Positions 44,044 through 53,862 of a stretch of 64,000 nt of DNA are shown here, in pieces; position 1 is the first letter of the stretch; each line of letters opens with the position of its first letter. The stretch is from the NCBI GenBank assembly GCA_001683825.1, contig LXTR01000069.1, forward strand, positions 1-64,000, in the 5' to 3' direction. The DNA is from Flavobacteriaceae bacterium CP2B (GTDB lineage Bacteria; Bacteroidota; Bacteroidia; Flavobacteriales; Flavobacteriaceae). The notes under the pieces were generated by a model. That model ran no database searches and was not told where the DNA came from. It worked only from the letters and a program-made list of their open reading frames with translations. The position numbers and the translations under genes were made by a program.

Positions 44044-45478
44044 GATTTGGATGCCGGTTTTGCTCCTCGGGCTGTTTACAACCGCCCGGTCACAGGACAT
44101 CAACGAGATCACCGATACGCAAATTGAACCGCCCGAAACGGTAAAACAGGCTGATAGCGGTATCAAACGCGATAGCACCTCCCCTGCGGGAAGGGTTAAG
44201 CTGGACGGGATTGCCGCAGTGGTGGGAGATTATGTAATCCTGGATTCGGACATTGAAAAAACCCTTATAGACCTCAGGAACCAGGGGGCTTCTACAGAAG
44301 ATATCACCCATTGCAGCCTCCTTGGGAAACTGATGGAGGACCGCTTGTACGCCCACCAGGCCGTACAGGACAGTATCCTGGTATCGGATGATGAAGTGAA
44401 CGCCACCGGAGACCGGCAGATTCAGCAGCTTATCGCCCAGGTAGGTTCTATGGAAAAGGTACTCGATTTCTATAATAAGGAAGATGTGGAAAGTTTTCGC
44501 GAGGAACTATACAACATCAACAAATTACGCATGCTGTCCGAAAAGATGCAGCAGAAGATCATCAAAGATGTGGAAGTAACCCCTGAGGAGGTGCGACAGT
44601 TCTTCAGGAAAATCCCCGACGATGAGAAGCCTGTATTTGGTGCCGAATTGGAAATCTCCCAGATCGTCAAAGAACCCGTAACCCCCGAGGCGGAAAAGCA
44701 AAAGGTAATCGACAAGCTCAATGAGATCAAGGCGGATATCGTGGACAACGATGCCAGTTTCAGCGTGAAGGCCATCCTGTATTCACAGGACCCCGGATCA
44801 AAATCCAAGGGCGGTTTTTACAGCATGACCCGGGAAACCCCCTTTGTAAAGGAATTTAAGGATGTGGCCTTTAGCCTGCAGGAAGGCGAAATCTCGGATC
44901 CTTTTGAGACGGCCTTCGGATACCACATCATCTATATCGAAAAGATCCGGGGACGGGAACTCGATCTCCGACATATCCTGATCCAGCCCGAGATACCCCA
45001 GGAAGCCATTGAAAAGGCCAAAGCAGAACTGGATACCATCCGCAAACAGATCCTGGAAGGCAAGTATACTTTTGCCGAAGCAGCCCTGAACTTCTCGGAT
45101 GAAAAGGAAACCAAGTTTGATGGGGGGCTTTTGCGAAACCCTACGAATTTTGATTCACGATTTGAATTGACCAAAATGGACCCTACCCTTTATAACCAGG
45201 TGAGGGACCTTAAGGACAATGAAATTTCCCAGCCCATCCTGGAAGCCGACCCAAGGGGAGGCCCTCCCAAATACAAAATCCTGAAAGTCACGAACCGTTA
45301 CGATGAACACGAAGCCGACTTTGCCCGGGATTACCTCAAAATCCAGGAACTGGCTTTGAGGGAGAAACAATACAATACCATCAAGAAATGGATGGACGAG
45401 CGTATTGAAGACACCTATGTAAGCGTGAACCCGGACAATCAGGACTGCGATTTTGCAAACAACTGGGTAAAGGATTAA
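44027..45478 (+). CDS. SurA-like periplasmic peptidyl-prolyl isomerase with two parvulin domains
   Basis: This 483-residue protein has a signal peptide (residues 1-21, TTARSQ), an N-terminal chaperone region (about 55-195) and two parvulin domains. The first (about 205-315) carries ILYSQDPGSKSKGGFY and FETAFGYHIIYIEKI. The second (about 325-430) carries RHILIQPEIP, FSDEKETKFDGGLL and ILKVTNRYD. It would help outer-membrane barrels and type IX substrates to fold. The start at 44027 was preferred because an upstream in-frame alternative adds charged residues before the signal. It overlaps the previous gene by 17 bases and is followed by moxR. Confidence 0.88.
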   Translation: MRTFSKIWMPVLLLGLFTTARSQDINEITDTQIEPPETVKQADSGIKRDSTSPAGRVKLDGIAAVVGDYVILDSDIEKTLIDLRNQGASTEDITHCSLLGKLMEDRLYAHQAVQDSILVSDDEVNATGDRQIQQLIAQVGSMEKVLDFYNKEDVESFREELYNINKLRMLSEKMQQKIIKDVEVTPEEVRQFFRKIPDDEKPVFGAELEISQIVKEPVTPEAEKQKVIDKLNEIKADIVDNDASFSVKAILYSQDPGSKSKGGFYSMTRETPFVKEFKDVAFSLQEGEISDPFETAFGYHIIYIEKIRGRELDLRHILIQPEIPQEAIEKAKAELDTIRKQILEGKYTFAEAALNFSDEKETKFDGGLLRNPTNFDSRFELTKMDPTLYNQVRDLKDNEISQPILEADPRGGPPKYKILKVTNRYDEHEADFARDYLKIQELALREKQYNTIKKWMDERIEDTYVSVNPDNQDCDFANNWVKD

Positions 45479-45482
45479 ATGC

Positions 45483-46436
45483 ATGTCTGACGTTGCTGCT
45501 ATTGACCAGCTGGTAGAAAAACACAATGCCCTGACCCGGGAGATCGCCAAAGTGATCGTAGGGCAGCGCGAAGTAGTCGATCAGATACTGTTATCGGTAT
45601 ATACCGGGGGCCATTCCCTGCTCATCGGCGTTCCGGGCCTGGCCAAAACCCTGATGGTCCATACGATTGCGCAGACCCTCGGGCTCGATTTTAAACGGAT
45701 ACAGTTTACGCCAGACCTGATGCCCAGTGATATTCTGGGGAGTGAGGTACTCGACCAAAACAGGAATTTCAAATTCATCAAGGGACCGGTCTTTGCCAAT
45801 ATCGTTCTGGCGGATGAGATCAACCGTACCCCCCCAAAAACCCAGGCCGCCCTGCTGGAAGCCATGCAGGAGCGCGCAGTAACCATAACGGGCCAACGGT
45901 ACCAATTGCCCTTGCCCTATTTTGTGCTGGCGACCCAAAACCCCATTGAACAGGAAGGTACTTATCCGCTGCCCGAAGCACAATTGGACCGTTTTATGTT
46001 TGCCATAGAATTGAAATATCCCAGTGTGGAAGAGGAAATCCAGGTAGTGAAAACAACCACCAACGATGAATTCCCCCAGGTCAATGCCCTGCTGGATGCC
46101 GGGGAAATCCTCGAAATCCAGCATTTGGTACGAAGGATACCCGTACCTGAAAATGTGGTTTCCTATACCGTAAAAATGGTGAACAGCAGTCGTCCCGGCC
46201 TGGAAACTGCGCCGGATTTCGTGAAGCAGTATGTAGATTGGGGGGCAGGCCCACGTGCTTCGCAGAACCTGATCCTTGCGGCTAAGGCCCATGCTGCCAT
46301 CAAGGGAAAGTATTCCCCGGATATTGAGGATGTCCGGGCGGTGAGCATGGGCATACTGAGGCACCGGATTATCAAAAATTACAAGGCCGAGGCAGAAGGT
46401 ATATCGGAAGAGGATATAATCCGTAAGCTGCTGTAG
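45483..46436 (+). CDS. MoxR-family AAA+ ATPase
   Basis: This 317-residue cytoplasmic ATPase has Walker A GVPGLAKT (residues 49-56), Walker B FANIVLADEINRTPPKTQ, sensor 1 FVLATQNPIEQEGT and a C-terminal lid. MoxR proteins act as chaperones for assembly of von Willebrand factor (VWA) partner proteins in Bacteroidota aerotolerance-type (Bat) loci. No VWA or DUF58 gene is adjacent here; it follows the foldase gene by 4 bases, so expression with the foldases is likely. No terminator is obvious after it. Confidence 0.92.
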   Translation: MSDVAAIDQLVEKHNALTREIAKVIVGQREVVDQILLSVYTGGHSLLIGVPGLAKTLMVHTIAQTLGLDFKRIQFTPDLMPSDILGSEVLDQNRNFKFIKGPVFANIVLADEINRTPPKTQAALLEAMQERAVTITGQRYQLPLPYFVLATQNPIEQEGTYPLPEAQLDRFMFAIELKYPSVEEEIQVVKTTTNDEFPQVNALLDAGEILEIQHLVRRIPVPENVVSYTVKMVNSSRPGLETAPDFVKQYVDWGAGPRASQNLILAAKAHAAIKGKYSPDIEDVRAVSMGILRHRIIKNYKAEAEGISEEDIIRKLL

Positions 46437-46591
46437 TATAGGCTCCCAACCCCCGGGCGATTGCGCTTTGATACGCATTCGTTTTTCGCTTTGTTCCTCC
46501 ACTTTTCTGTAAAAATCAATCGCTTATATTGGAAGATGCACAAATCGTGGTTTGCCGGGGTAAAAATTTTCTCCGGCCCCCTGAATTTTGC

Positions 46592-46599
46592 TATCTTTG
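46592..46599 (+). promoter_or_regulatory. Minus-7 box (TATCTTTG) for the aconitase gene
   Basis: TATCTTTG fits TAnnTTTG and gives a leader of about 30 bases before the ATG at 46634. No minus-33 TTG is found at usual distance. Confidence 0.4.
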
Positions 46600-46633
46600 A
46601 AAGCATTAGAATAACTTAAATACTTTTTATAGA

Positions 46634-48907
46634 ATGGCATTTGATATTGATATGATCAGGGCCTTGTATGCCAAATTCCCGGAGCGTGTAGATACCGCCA
46701 GGAAATTGGTAGGCAAACCCCTTACCCTTTCGGAAAAAATCCTCTATGCCCACCTATGGGACGGCAAACCCGCCAAGGTGTTTAAAAGGGGGAAGGATTA
46801 TGTGGATTTTGCCCCGGACAGGGTAGCATGTCAGGATGCCACGGCACAGATGGCCCTATTGCAGTTCATGCACGCCGGGAAACCCAAAGTGGCCGTACCC
46901 ACTACCGTGCATTGCGACCACCTTATCCAGGCAAAAGTGGGAGCCGCCGCAGATTTAAAACGGGCGAACCAGACCAGCAATGAAGTATTTGACTTCCTGG
47001 AATCTGTTTCCAATAAATACGGCATAGGCTTCTGGAAGCCCGGAGCCGGGATCATCCACCAGGTAGTCCTTGAGAATTACGCCTTCCCCGGAGGGATGAT
47101 GATAGGAACCGATTCACATACCGTTAATGCCGGTGGCCTTGGAATGGTTGCCATTGGCGTTGGAGGTGCCGATGCCGTGGATGTAATGGCGGGGATGGCC
47201 TGGGAACTCAAATTCCCTAAACTCATTGGGGTGAAGCTCACCGGGAAACTTTCGGGTTGGACCGCGCCCAAGGATGTCATCCTTAAAGTGGCAGACATCC
47301 TTACCGTAAAAGGTGGGACCGGTGCCATCATCGAATATTTCGGCGAAGGAGCCATTTCCATGTCCTGTACAGGAAAAGGCACGATCTGCAACATGGGTGC
47401 CGAAGTGGGGGCAACCACCTCCACTTTCGGGTATGACGAATCTATGGACCGCTACCTGCGTGCCACCAACAGGGCCGATGTGGCCGATGCCGCAAAAAAA
47501 ATAGCACCTTACCTGACTGCTGACAAAGAGGTATACGACCATCCCGAAGCCTATTTTGACCAGGTGATCGAGATAGACCTTTCTACCCTCGAACCCCATT
47601 TGAACGGTCCTTTTACCCCGGATCTGGCAACGCCCATATCCAAGATGGGTGAAGCCGCCAGGAAAAATGACTGGCCACTCAATGTTGAGGTTGGACTTAT
47701 AGGGTCCTGTACCAACTCTTCCTATGAGGATATTTCCAGGGCCGCGTCCCTGGCCAAACAGGTCACGGACAAAAAACTGAAAACCAAGTCCAAGTTTACC
47801 ATCACGCCAGGTTCCGAACAGGTGCGGTATACCATTGAGAGGGACGGTTTCATAGATACTTTTGACAATATTGGCGCCACGGTCTTTGCCAACGCCTGCG
47901 GGCCCTGCATTGGAATGTGGGACCGTTATGGGGACAAAGCGGCCAACGGACCAAGGAACACCATCGTGCATTCCTTTAACCGGAATTTCGCCAAAAGGGC
48001 TGATGGCAACCCCAATACCCTGGCCTTTGTGGGATCACCCGAACTGGTGACCGCCATTGCTATTTCGGGCCGTCTTGATTTTAATCCCATGACGGACAAA
48101 CTTATCAATGAAGAGGGGGAAGAAGTCATGCTCGATGAGCCTAGGGGTTACGAATTGCCTCCCGAAGGATTTGCCGTGGAAGACGCGGGCTATATCGCCC
48201 CCAAGGAAGATGGCAGCAGCGTTGAGGTGAAGGTAGCCAAGGATTCCGAGCGACTGCAGTTGCTGGCCCCCTTTGAACCCATTTCCCCCGAAAGCTTGCG
48301 CGGGATGAAGTTGCTGATCAAAGCTTTTGGCAAATGTACCACAGACCATATTTCCATGGCCGGGCCCTGGTTGCGCTTCAGGGGGCACCTGGACAATATT
48401 TCAAACAATACCCTTATTGGGGCGGTCAATGCCTTTAACAAGAAGACGAATTTTGTCAAGAACCAGATTAGTGGGGAATACGGGGGTGTGCCAGACACGC
48501 AAAGAGCCTATAAAGCCAAGGGGATCAAGACCATAGTGGTGGGTGACCACAACTATGGGGAAGGCTCGTCAAGGGAACATGCCGCCATGCAACCCCGGCA
48601 CCTGGGTGTGGCCGCGGTATTGGTGAAGTCTTTTGCACGTATTCACGAGACCAACCTTAAAAAACAAGGCATGCTTGCCCTTACCTTTGCCAATGAAAAC
48701 GATTATGACCTGATTCAGGAGGACGATACCTTCAACTTTTTGGATATTGCCGATTTTGCGCCTGACAAGCCACTGACCATTGAAGTGGTCCATGCAGACG
48801 GGAAAAAGGAGGTCATCAAGGCCAACCATACCTATAACGATTCGCAAATAGCGTGGTTCCGTGAAGGGTCGGCCTTGAATGTGATTAAAAAGGAGAATGC
48901 CGCCTAA
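46634..48907 (+). CDS. Aconitate hydratase (mitochondrial-type)
   Basis: This 757-residue TCA-cycle enzyme interconverts citrate and isocitrate and binds a 4Fe-4S cluster. The three cluster cysteines lie in [10 protein letters not shown] (first) and ANACGPCIG (two). Substrate residues are seen in [15 protein letters not shown]-type text ([11 protein letters not shown]) and in the swivel domain motif [17 protein letters not shown] near the C-terminus. The length and order match mitochondrial-type aconitase rather than AcnB. It is followed by a good terminator at 48927-48964. Confidence 0.95.
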   Translation: MAFDIDMIRALYAKFPERVDTARKLVGKPLTLSEKILYAHLWDGKPAKVFKRGKDYVDFAPDRVACQDATAQMALLQFMHAGKPKVAVPTTVHCDHLIQAKVGAAADLKRANQTSNEVFDFLESVSNKYGIGFWKPGAGIIHQVVLENYAFPGGMMIGTDSHTVNAGGLGMVAIGVGGADAVDVMAGMAWELKFPKLIGVKLTGKLSGWTAPKDVILKVADILTVKGGTGAIIEYFGEGAISMSCTGKGTICNMGAEVGATTSTFGYDESMDRYLRATNRADVADAAKKIAPYLTADKEVYDHPEAYFDQVIEIDLSTLEPHLNGPFTPDLATPISKMGEAARKNDWPLNVEVGLIGSCTNSSYEDISRAASLAKQVTDKKLKTKSKFTITPGSEQVRYTIERDGFIDTFDNIGATVFANACGPCIGMWDRYGDKAANGPRNTIVHSFNRNFAKRADGNPNTLAFVGSPELVTAIAISGRLDFNPMTDKLINEEGEEVMLDEPRGYELPPEGFAVEDAGYIAPKEDGSSVEVKVAKDSERLQLLAPFEPISPESLRGMKLLIKAFGKCTTDHISMAGPWLRFRGHLDNISNNTLIGAVNAFNKKTNFVKNQISGEYGGVPDTQRAYKAKGIKTIVVGDHNYGEGSSREHAAMQPRHLGVAAVLVKSFARIHETNLKKQGMLALTFANENDYDLIQEDDTFNFLDIADFAPDKPLTIEVVHADGKKEVIKANHTYNDSQIAWFREGSALNVIKKENAA

Positions 48908-48926
48908 TTGTTAAAAAGAGTTTGAC

Positions 48927-48964
48927 AAAAACTCCTGGGGCAACTCGGGAGTTTTTATTTTTAC
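48927..48964 (+). terminator. Terminator of the aconitase gene
   Basis: A 9-base-pair stem (AAAAACTCC / GGAGTTTTT) with a 12-base loop, followed by TATTTTT, lies 20 bases after the aconitase stop. It overlaps the region just upstream of the thioredoxin-like genes. Confidence 0.75.
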
Positions 48965-48984
48965 ACAAAATTGCCCGTCTTTCC

Positions 48985-49539
48985 ATGCAAAGAAAAACAC
49001 TGATCAATATCCTGCTTATCCTTGTGGTCCTGTCTTTTTTTGTAACACCGCTGGGGTATCATGGCAAGGTACTTCTCAATCGTATATTTTCGTTCAGCCC
49101 GGAGGTCATCGCACCCGATGCACGGGACACACTTGCTTTTTATGACTGGAAGCTCAAGGATGCCGACTGGAACTTCATCAACTTTGAGCGGTCAAAGGGG
49201 AAGGTGGTATTTGTTAATTTCTGGGCGTCCTGGCGTTTGCCTTCCGCTGCAGAGTTGCAAGGGGTGCAGGAGTTGTACGACCGATATGGCAATAGGGTGG
49301 ATTTCTATATCATCACGAATGAAGAGCAGGAGCCGGTAGAATTGTTTATGGAGGAACAGGAATTTACTTTCCCGGTGACCTACCTGATCATCGGTGAGAA
49401 AACCCCACTGGAAACCGAATCGCCACCACGATCGTATATCATTGATAAAAGCGGGCATATAGTCATAGACCAGGAAGGGATCGCTGACTGGGATAATAAG
49501 TCCGTTTATTCATTGTTAGACCGTTTAATTGAGGAGTGA
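48985..49539 (+). CDS. TlpA-like thioredoxin-fold protein with lost CxxC motif
   Basis: This 184-residue protein has an N-terminal membrane anchor (residues about 7-24) and a periplasmic thioredoxin fold of the TlpA/ResA type. In place of the W-C-P-P-C active site it has W83-R-L-P-S (FVNFWASWRLPSAAEL), so both redox cysteines are replaced by Arg84 and Ser87. It cannot act as a thiol oxidoreductase. Other core features (EGIADWDNKSVYSLL at the end, cis-Pro region PPRSYII) are kept. Its stop overlaps the ATG of a redox-competent paralogue. The start at 48985 (MQRKTLINILL) is chosen because it directly precedes the anchor. Confidence 0.82.
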   Translation: MQRKTLINILLILVVLSFFVTPLGYHGKVLLNRIFSFSPEVIAPDARDTLAFYDWKLKDADWNFINFERSKGKVVFVNFWASWRLPSAAELQGVQELYDRYGNRVDFYIITNEEQEPVELFMEEQEFTFPVTYLIIGEKTPLETESPPRSYIIDKSGHIVIDQEGIADWDNKSVYSLLDRLIEE

Positions 49540-50102
49540 TGAAAATAGCTCGTAAAGGCTGGCTGACCGGCATGCTCTTGTTGGGGATTTTGGCGCTTTT
49601 GTTGCTGACCCCCATTGGATTTTACGTGAAGGTGTATGCCAACCGTCTGCTCTCGCGCAATCCTGTCCCTGTCGCTGAGCGCAAACAGCAATTGCTGGAA
49701 GATTTTGACTGGGACCTGCGCACCCTGGATGGACAGTCCTATAACTTGCAGGAAGACAAGGGCCAGGTGTTGCTTATCAATTTCTGGGCTACCTGGTGCC
49801 CTCCATGCATTGCGGAAATGCCCGATTTTCAGGAGCTTTACAACGACTACGGGCAAAACGTGCGTTTCTTTTTTGTGGCCAGGGACCGGGAAGACAAGGT
49901 AGGGCGCTTCCTTCAAAAGAAAAACTATGAGTTGCCGGTTTATTACGAACGCGGGCTGGTACCCAAACAGCTCTATTACGGGGGCCTACCAACCACTTTT
50001 ATTATCGACAGGGACGGTAGGATCGTAGTATCAAAGGTAGGGACTGCTAATTGGAACAGTACAGAAACCAGGCAATTGCTGGATTCGTTGCTGCGCCGCT
50101 AG
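49539..50102 (+). CDS. TlpA/ResA-like thiol-disulfide oxidoreductase
   Basis: This 187-residue membrane-anchored periplasmic thioredoxin has an anchor at residues about 8-30 and the intact active site FWATWCPPCIAEM (C87, C90). The cis-proline segment GGLPTTFIIDRDG is present. It would reduce disulfides in the periplasm, for example in cytochrome c maturation. It starts at the ATG that shares one base with the preceding stop (TGATG); a GTG one codon earlier is an alternative. The neighbour is a paralogue with a mutated active site, so the two may work as a pair. Confidence 0.88.
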   Translation: MKIARKGWLTGMLLLGILALLLLTPIGFYVKVYANRLLSRNPVPVAERKQQLLEDFDWDLRTLDGQSYNLQEDKGQVLLINFWATWCPPCIAEMPDFQELYNDYGQNVRFFFVARDREDKVGRFLQKKNYELPVYYERGLVPKQLYYGGLPTTFIIDRDGRIVVSKVGTANWNSTETRQLLDSLLRR

Positions 50103-50141
50103 CAGGGCCCTTGTCCAAGGCAGCCGTTCTGCCACCTTTTT

Positions 50142-50591
50142 TTACTTCTTAAAATACTTGAAGGGGACAAATAGCATTCCGAAACATTCCCCCTCTTCTT
50201 TTCCCAGGTGTTTGTGATGAATCTTATGGGCACGCCGTATGCCCCTGGCATACCAGTTGTTGGCATTTCGGAACATCTTAAATCGCTGGTGGATAAAGAT
50301 ATCGTGTACCAGGAAATAGGTGGCCCCGTAGATGAGGATGCCCAGGCCCAGGGGCCAGCCATACCAGAAACTGGTATTGACAGCGAGGTAGAAAAAGGTC
50401 ATGCTGACGATCGCGTAGAAGATGAAAAAAGCGTCATTGCGTTCAAACCACGATTCGTGGTCCTTCTTGTGGTGGTCCTTGTGCAGGCTCCACAAAAACC
50501 CATGCATCACGTACTTATGGGTGAACCACGCCATAAATTCCATAAAACAAAAAGTAAGAAAAAAGATCAATATGCCGATCAGGAGTTGCAT
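50142..50591 (-). CDS. crtZ: Beta-carotene hydroxylase CrtZ
   Basis: This 149-residue integral membrane di-iron enzyme belongs to the fatty-acid-hydroxylase family and would add 3-hydroxyl groups to carotene (to zeaxanthin). All histidine boxes of the family are visible: HKYVMHG, HKDHHKKDHE, HDIFIHQ and HKIHHKH. Three to four membrane segments surround them. It is the last gene of the crt operon, starting two bases before the end of crtB. Confidence 0.9.
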   Translation of the reverse strand: MQLLIGILIFFLTFCFMEFMAWFTHKYVMHGFLWSLHKDHHKKDHESWFERNDAFFIFYAIVSMTFFYLAVNTSFWYGWPLGLGILIYGATYFLVHDIFIHQRFKMFRNANNWYARGIRRAHKIHHKHLGKEEGECFGMLFVPFKYFKK

Positions 50592-50592
50592 T

Positions 50593-51432
50593 TTATACCA
50601 GCTTTAGTTTGTAATTTACATAGGATTGTGCCAGCAATCCAAATTTTTGATAATTCGCTACCCGGATACGGGAGTTTTTAATTTCCAATGAAGGGGTGTT
50701 TTGTAATTTTTGCAGCAATTTGTAATAATATTTATAGGCGGTATATACCCCAAAACGGGCGGCGTTTGGAAGTTGGGAGATGCCCTTGTAGCCCTCTGCA
50801 AAATCGGCTTTGATATCCTGTACGATAGTTTGTTTGGTATGCTCGTCCAGTTCCATTAGGTTGGCATTCGGAAAATAGGAACGGTTAAGGTATTCATAAT
50901 CCGCCTTTAGGTCGCGCAGGAAATTTACCTTCTGGAAGGCAGAGCCCAGGGCCATGGCAGAAGCCTTCAGCGATTCGTATCGCTCATCGTTCCCCTGGGT
51001 AAAGACACGCAGGCACATGAGGCCTACCACGTCCGCTGAGCCGTAAATATACTCCCTGAACTCTTCTTCCGTATGGTAGATGTTTTTGCTCAGGTCCATC
51101 CGCATACTTTTCATAAAGGCCTGTACCAGGTGTTCGGGGATCCTGTATTGGTGGTAGGTATGCTGAAAAGCATTCAGGATGGGGTTCATACTGATGCGCT
51201 CCGACAGGCTCAGCTGTAGCTCCTGCTCAAAACGTTCAAACAACACATGCTTGTCGTATTCATGAAAGGAGTCGACAATCTCGTCGGCAAAACGTACGAA
51301 ACCGTAAATATTGTAGATGTCCTTTCGTATGGAAGGCGCCAGCATCCTGGTTGCCAGGGCAAAGGAGGTGCTGTAGGACTCGGTTACTATCTTGCTGCAT
51401 TGGAAAGATACAGCGTCAAAAATCGATTTCAT
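50593..51432 (-). CDS. crtB: Phytoene synthase CrtB
   Basis: This 279-residue enzyme condenses two geranylgeranyl diphosphates to phytoene. The two aspartate-rich magnesium-binding motifs are DEIVD (FADEIVDSFHEYD) and DLKAD (FLRDLKADYEYLNRSYFP). The size and pattern match the squalene/phytoene synthase family. It begins one base after the crtI stop and ends directly at crtZ. Its substrate comes from the isoprenoid pathway that includes Idi at the other end of the window. Confidence 0.93.
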   Translation of the reverse strand: MKSIFDAVSFQCSKIVTESYSTSFALATRMLAPSIRKDIYNIYGFVRFADEIVDSFHEYDKHVLFERFEQELQLSLSERISMNPILNAFQHTYHQYRIPEHLVQAFMKSMRMDLSKNIYHTEEEFREYIYGSADVVGLMCLRVFTQGNDERYESLKASAMALGSAFQKVNFLRDLKADYEYLNRSYFPNANLMELDEHTKQTIVQDIKADFAEGYKGISQLPNAARFGVYTAYKYYYKLLQKLQNTPSLEIKNSRIRVANYQKFGLLAQSYVNYKLKLV

Positions 51433-51433
51433 G

Positions 51434-52903
51434 CTATACTACCTGTTTATTGCTTTTAATAATGAGATCGGATACCAGTTTTCCCGAGATCAGGGCCGGT
51501 GGTACGCCCGGCCCCGGTACGGTAAGTTGTCCGGTAAAAAACAGGTCCTTCACTTTCTTACTTTTAAGTCCGGGCCTTAAAAAGGCCGTTTGCCTGAGCG
51601 TGTTGGCCATACCATAGGCATTGCCTTTGTAGGCGTTGTATTGCTCTATAAAGTCGTTCACGCAAAACGATTCCTTGAAGCGGATATGGGCCCTGGCATC
51701 CTCTCCGGTAATTTCGCGGAAACGCTTCATTATAATGTCAAAATACTGTTCCCTGAACTGGGGGGTATCTTCCAGGCCCGGGGCAATGGGAATCAGAAAG
51801 AAACCGGCCTCACACCCGTCAGGTGCCATCTCCCGGTCGGTCACCGAAGGGAAGTTGGCATAAAACAGGGGCTTGGAAGGCCATTGGGGCGCATCGTATA
51901 TTTCTATGGCATGTTGCCCGAAATCCGTATCAAAAAAGAGGTTGTGGTGTTCTACCCCTGTTATTTTTTTATCAAAACCCACATAGAAGAGCAGGGAAGA
52001 AGGGGCAAAAACCTTTTTACTCCAGTATGCAGGACTAAACTGCCGGTATTTTTCTTCCAGGAGGGATTCCGTGTGATGGTAATCGGCCCCGCTCACCACC
52101 AGGTCGCTTTCAATGGTGGTACCATGCACCTGTACCCCCACTGATTTGCCGTCTCGGACCAGTATTTTCTCAACAGGGCTATTGGTGGCGATGGTAACGC
52201 CCAGGGATTCTGCAAGGGCTTTCATCCCCTGGATAACCTTGTACATACCCCCCCTTGGGTGCCAGGTCCCCAGGCCAAAATCGGCATAGTTCATAAAACT
52301 GTAAAAGGCCGGGGTATCACTGGGTTTTGCCCCCAGGAAAAGTACGGGGAATTCAAGGGTGGCTACCAGTTTCGGGTTTTTAAAATGCTTGCGCACCTCC
52401 CCGCTGATGGTTTTAAAAAATTGGCCGACCCTTACAATGGTGTCCGGGGTAACCAGTTCCAAAGGGGAAAGTCCCGGCCGATAGACAATATCGTTTATGG
52501 CAATTTGATAGTTCTTTTGAGCTTTAGCGATAAAGCGCCTTAAATAGCGGGCGCTCCCGGGTTGCAGACGCTCAAATTCCCCGCAGATGGATTCCATGCT
52601 GTCTCCGATCGAAATACTGTCCTCTGAAAAGTAAATCTTATAGGCCGGGTTGAGTTTGTCCAGGTGATAGTAGTCAGAAGGTTTTTTGCCAAAATCCCCA
52701 AAAAAACGCTCAAATATATCGGGCATCCAGTACCAGCTGGGCCCCATATCGAATGTAAAGCCCTCTTTGGTCAACTGCCTGGCCCTTCCGCCCACGGAGT
52801 CGTTTTTCTCATAGAGCGCAACCTCATACCCCTGTTTTGCCAGGTAACAGGAGGCGGAGAGGGAGGAGAATCCTGAGCCTATGATGGTGACTTTTCTATT
52901 CAT
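51434..52903 (-). CDS. crtI: Phytoene desaturase CrtI
   Basis: This 489-residue FAD enzyme desaturates phytoene to lycopene. The N-terminal dinucleotide-binding fold is IGSGFSSLSASCYLAKQGYE...YEKNDSVGGRARQ. The C-terminal CrtI signature is PGPGVPPALISGKLVSDLI. GWP-type (FDMGPSWYWMP) and central substrate-binding segments fit. It starts 26 bases after the end of the MerR gene, with which it is probably co-transcribed. A lycopene cyclase gene (crtY) is not seen in the window. Confidence 0.93.
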   Translation of the reverse strand: MNRKVTIIGSGFSSLSASCYLAKQGYEVALYEKNDSVGGRARQLTKEGFTFDMGPSWYWMPDIFERFFGDFGKKPSDYYHLDKLNPAYKIYFSEDSISIGDSMESICGEFERLQPGSARYLRRFIAKAQKNYQIAINDIVYRPGLSPLELVTPDTIVRVGQFFKTISGEVRKHFKNPKLVATLEFPVLFLGAKPSDTPAFYSFMNYADFGLGTWHPRGGMYKVIQGMKALAESLGVTIATNSPVEKILVRDGKSVGVQVHGTTIESDLVVSGADYHHTESLLEEKYRQFSPAYWSKKVFAPSSLLFYVGFDKKITGVEHHNLFFDTDFGQHAIEIYDAPQWPSKPLFYANFPSVTDREMAPDGCEAGFFLIPIAPGLEDTPQFREQYFDIIMKRFREITGEDARAHIRFKESFCVNDFIEQYNAYKGNAYGMANTLRQTAFLRPGLKSKKVKDLFFTGQLTVPGPGVPPALISGKLVSDLIIKSNKQVV

Positions 52904-52929
52904 TCCGGGGCTGGGGGGGTTGATGTATG

Positions 52930-53829
52930 TTATAATGCTTCAAGCAATTGCCTGATAGATTCAAAGGATCGCACATAGGAGGGCAATTCCTTGCCTGACA
53001 GGTGCCTGGCCTGTTGACCGAGTATCCACAATTTCGTAGAACCGTTGATCTGCAACCTTTTGGCAAACTCCGCTACATAATCATCCAACTCGTCCTTCGT
53101 AGGCATTACCGTAAAATAGGATAAAAAAACGAGGTTTGTAAAATATTTCTGAAGGTCCGGAAGAAAATCCAGGGGCATGGCCGCCCCAAGGTAGATGGTT
53201 TTATACCCGCGTAACACAATTTCGTAATTCACGTAGAGAAGCCCGATCTCATGAATCTCGTTTTCGGGCAGGAAAAGGGCAAACACCTTATCGGTTTTGG
53301 TAGGCTCCAACGCCTGTAACTTGTCTATATTCGCACTGATCTTTTGTTTAATGAGACTGGTGATAAAATGCTCATGTGCGGGCCCTATGGTATTGGTTTG
53401 CCAGAGCAAACCCAATTCTTCCAGGAAAGGCATCAAAACTTCCCAGAAGATATCCCGGAAGGACTTTTCCGACATCAGGCTGTTGTAGGTGTTCTGGAAG
53501 AGGCTCTGGTCAAAATTCATCATTGAGAGCTTAAAGGCATTGATAGCGTGGTTTTTCACACTATTCTTCGCTACGATCTCCCTTACAGCCAGGGGGATGT
53601 CGGCCTCAGCGATATTGGCGATTTTAGAAATCTTATAGCCGTTGTTGTACAGCAGGGTGATGTTCAACAGTTTTTGCAGGCTTTCCAGGCTGTACATCCG
53701 GATATTAGTACTGGTTCGTTCAGGCGACAACAAGCCATAGCGCTTTTCCCAGATACGAATGGTGTGGGCCTTGATCCCTGAAAGGTTTTCCAGATCTCTT
53801 ATGCTAAAGGTTTTCTTTACGTTGTTCAT
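52930..53829 (-). CDS. MerR-type regulator with cobalamin-binding domain (CarH/LitR-like)
   Basis: This 299-residue regulator has an N-terminal MerR helix-turn-helix (FSIRDLENLSGIKAHTIRIWE, residues 8-28). A helical domain carries the W-x9-EH motif of CarH (W143 to E153-H154). A B12-binding Rossmann domain carries ExHxxG (E191-I-H193-E-I-G196). In CarH these residues bind adenosylcobalamin and the histidines ligate cobalt. The protein binds DNA in the dark and releases it in light. Its position as first gene of the crtI-crtB-crtZ operon makes light induction of carotenoids likely. The start at 53829 was preferred over an earlier in-frame ATG because it fits the MerR N-terminus. Confidence 0.85.
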   Translation of the reverse strand: MNNVKKTFSIRDLENLSGIKAHTIRIWEKRYGLLSPERTSTNIRMYSLESLQKLLNITLLYNNGYKISKIANIAEADIPLAVREIVAKNSVKNHAINAFKLSMMNFDQSLFQNTYNSLMSEKSFRDIFWEVLMPFLEELGLLWQTNTIGPAHEHFITSLIKQKISANIDKLQALEPTKTDKVFALFLPENEIHEIGLLYVNYEIVLRGYKTIYLGAAMPLDFLPDLQKYFTNLVFLSYFTVMPTKDELDDYVAEFAKRLQINGSTKLWILGQQARHLSGKELPSYVRSFESIRQLLEAL

Positions 53830-53844
53830 AAAAAAAATACAAAG

Positions 53845-53862
53845 GTTAAACAAATTTACAAC
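53845..53862. promoter_or_regulatory. Possible operator overlapping the merR minus-7 box
   Basis: An 18-base imperfect inverted repeat (GTT and AAA on one side, TTT and AAC on the other) covers the minus-7 box at 53851-53858. It could be the binding site of the MerR protein, which would then block its own promoter. Function is inferred only from position. Confidence 0.35.
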
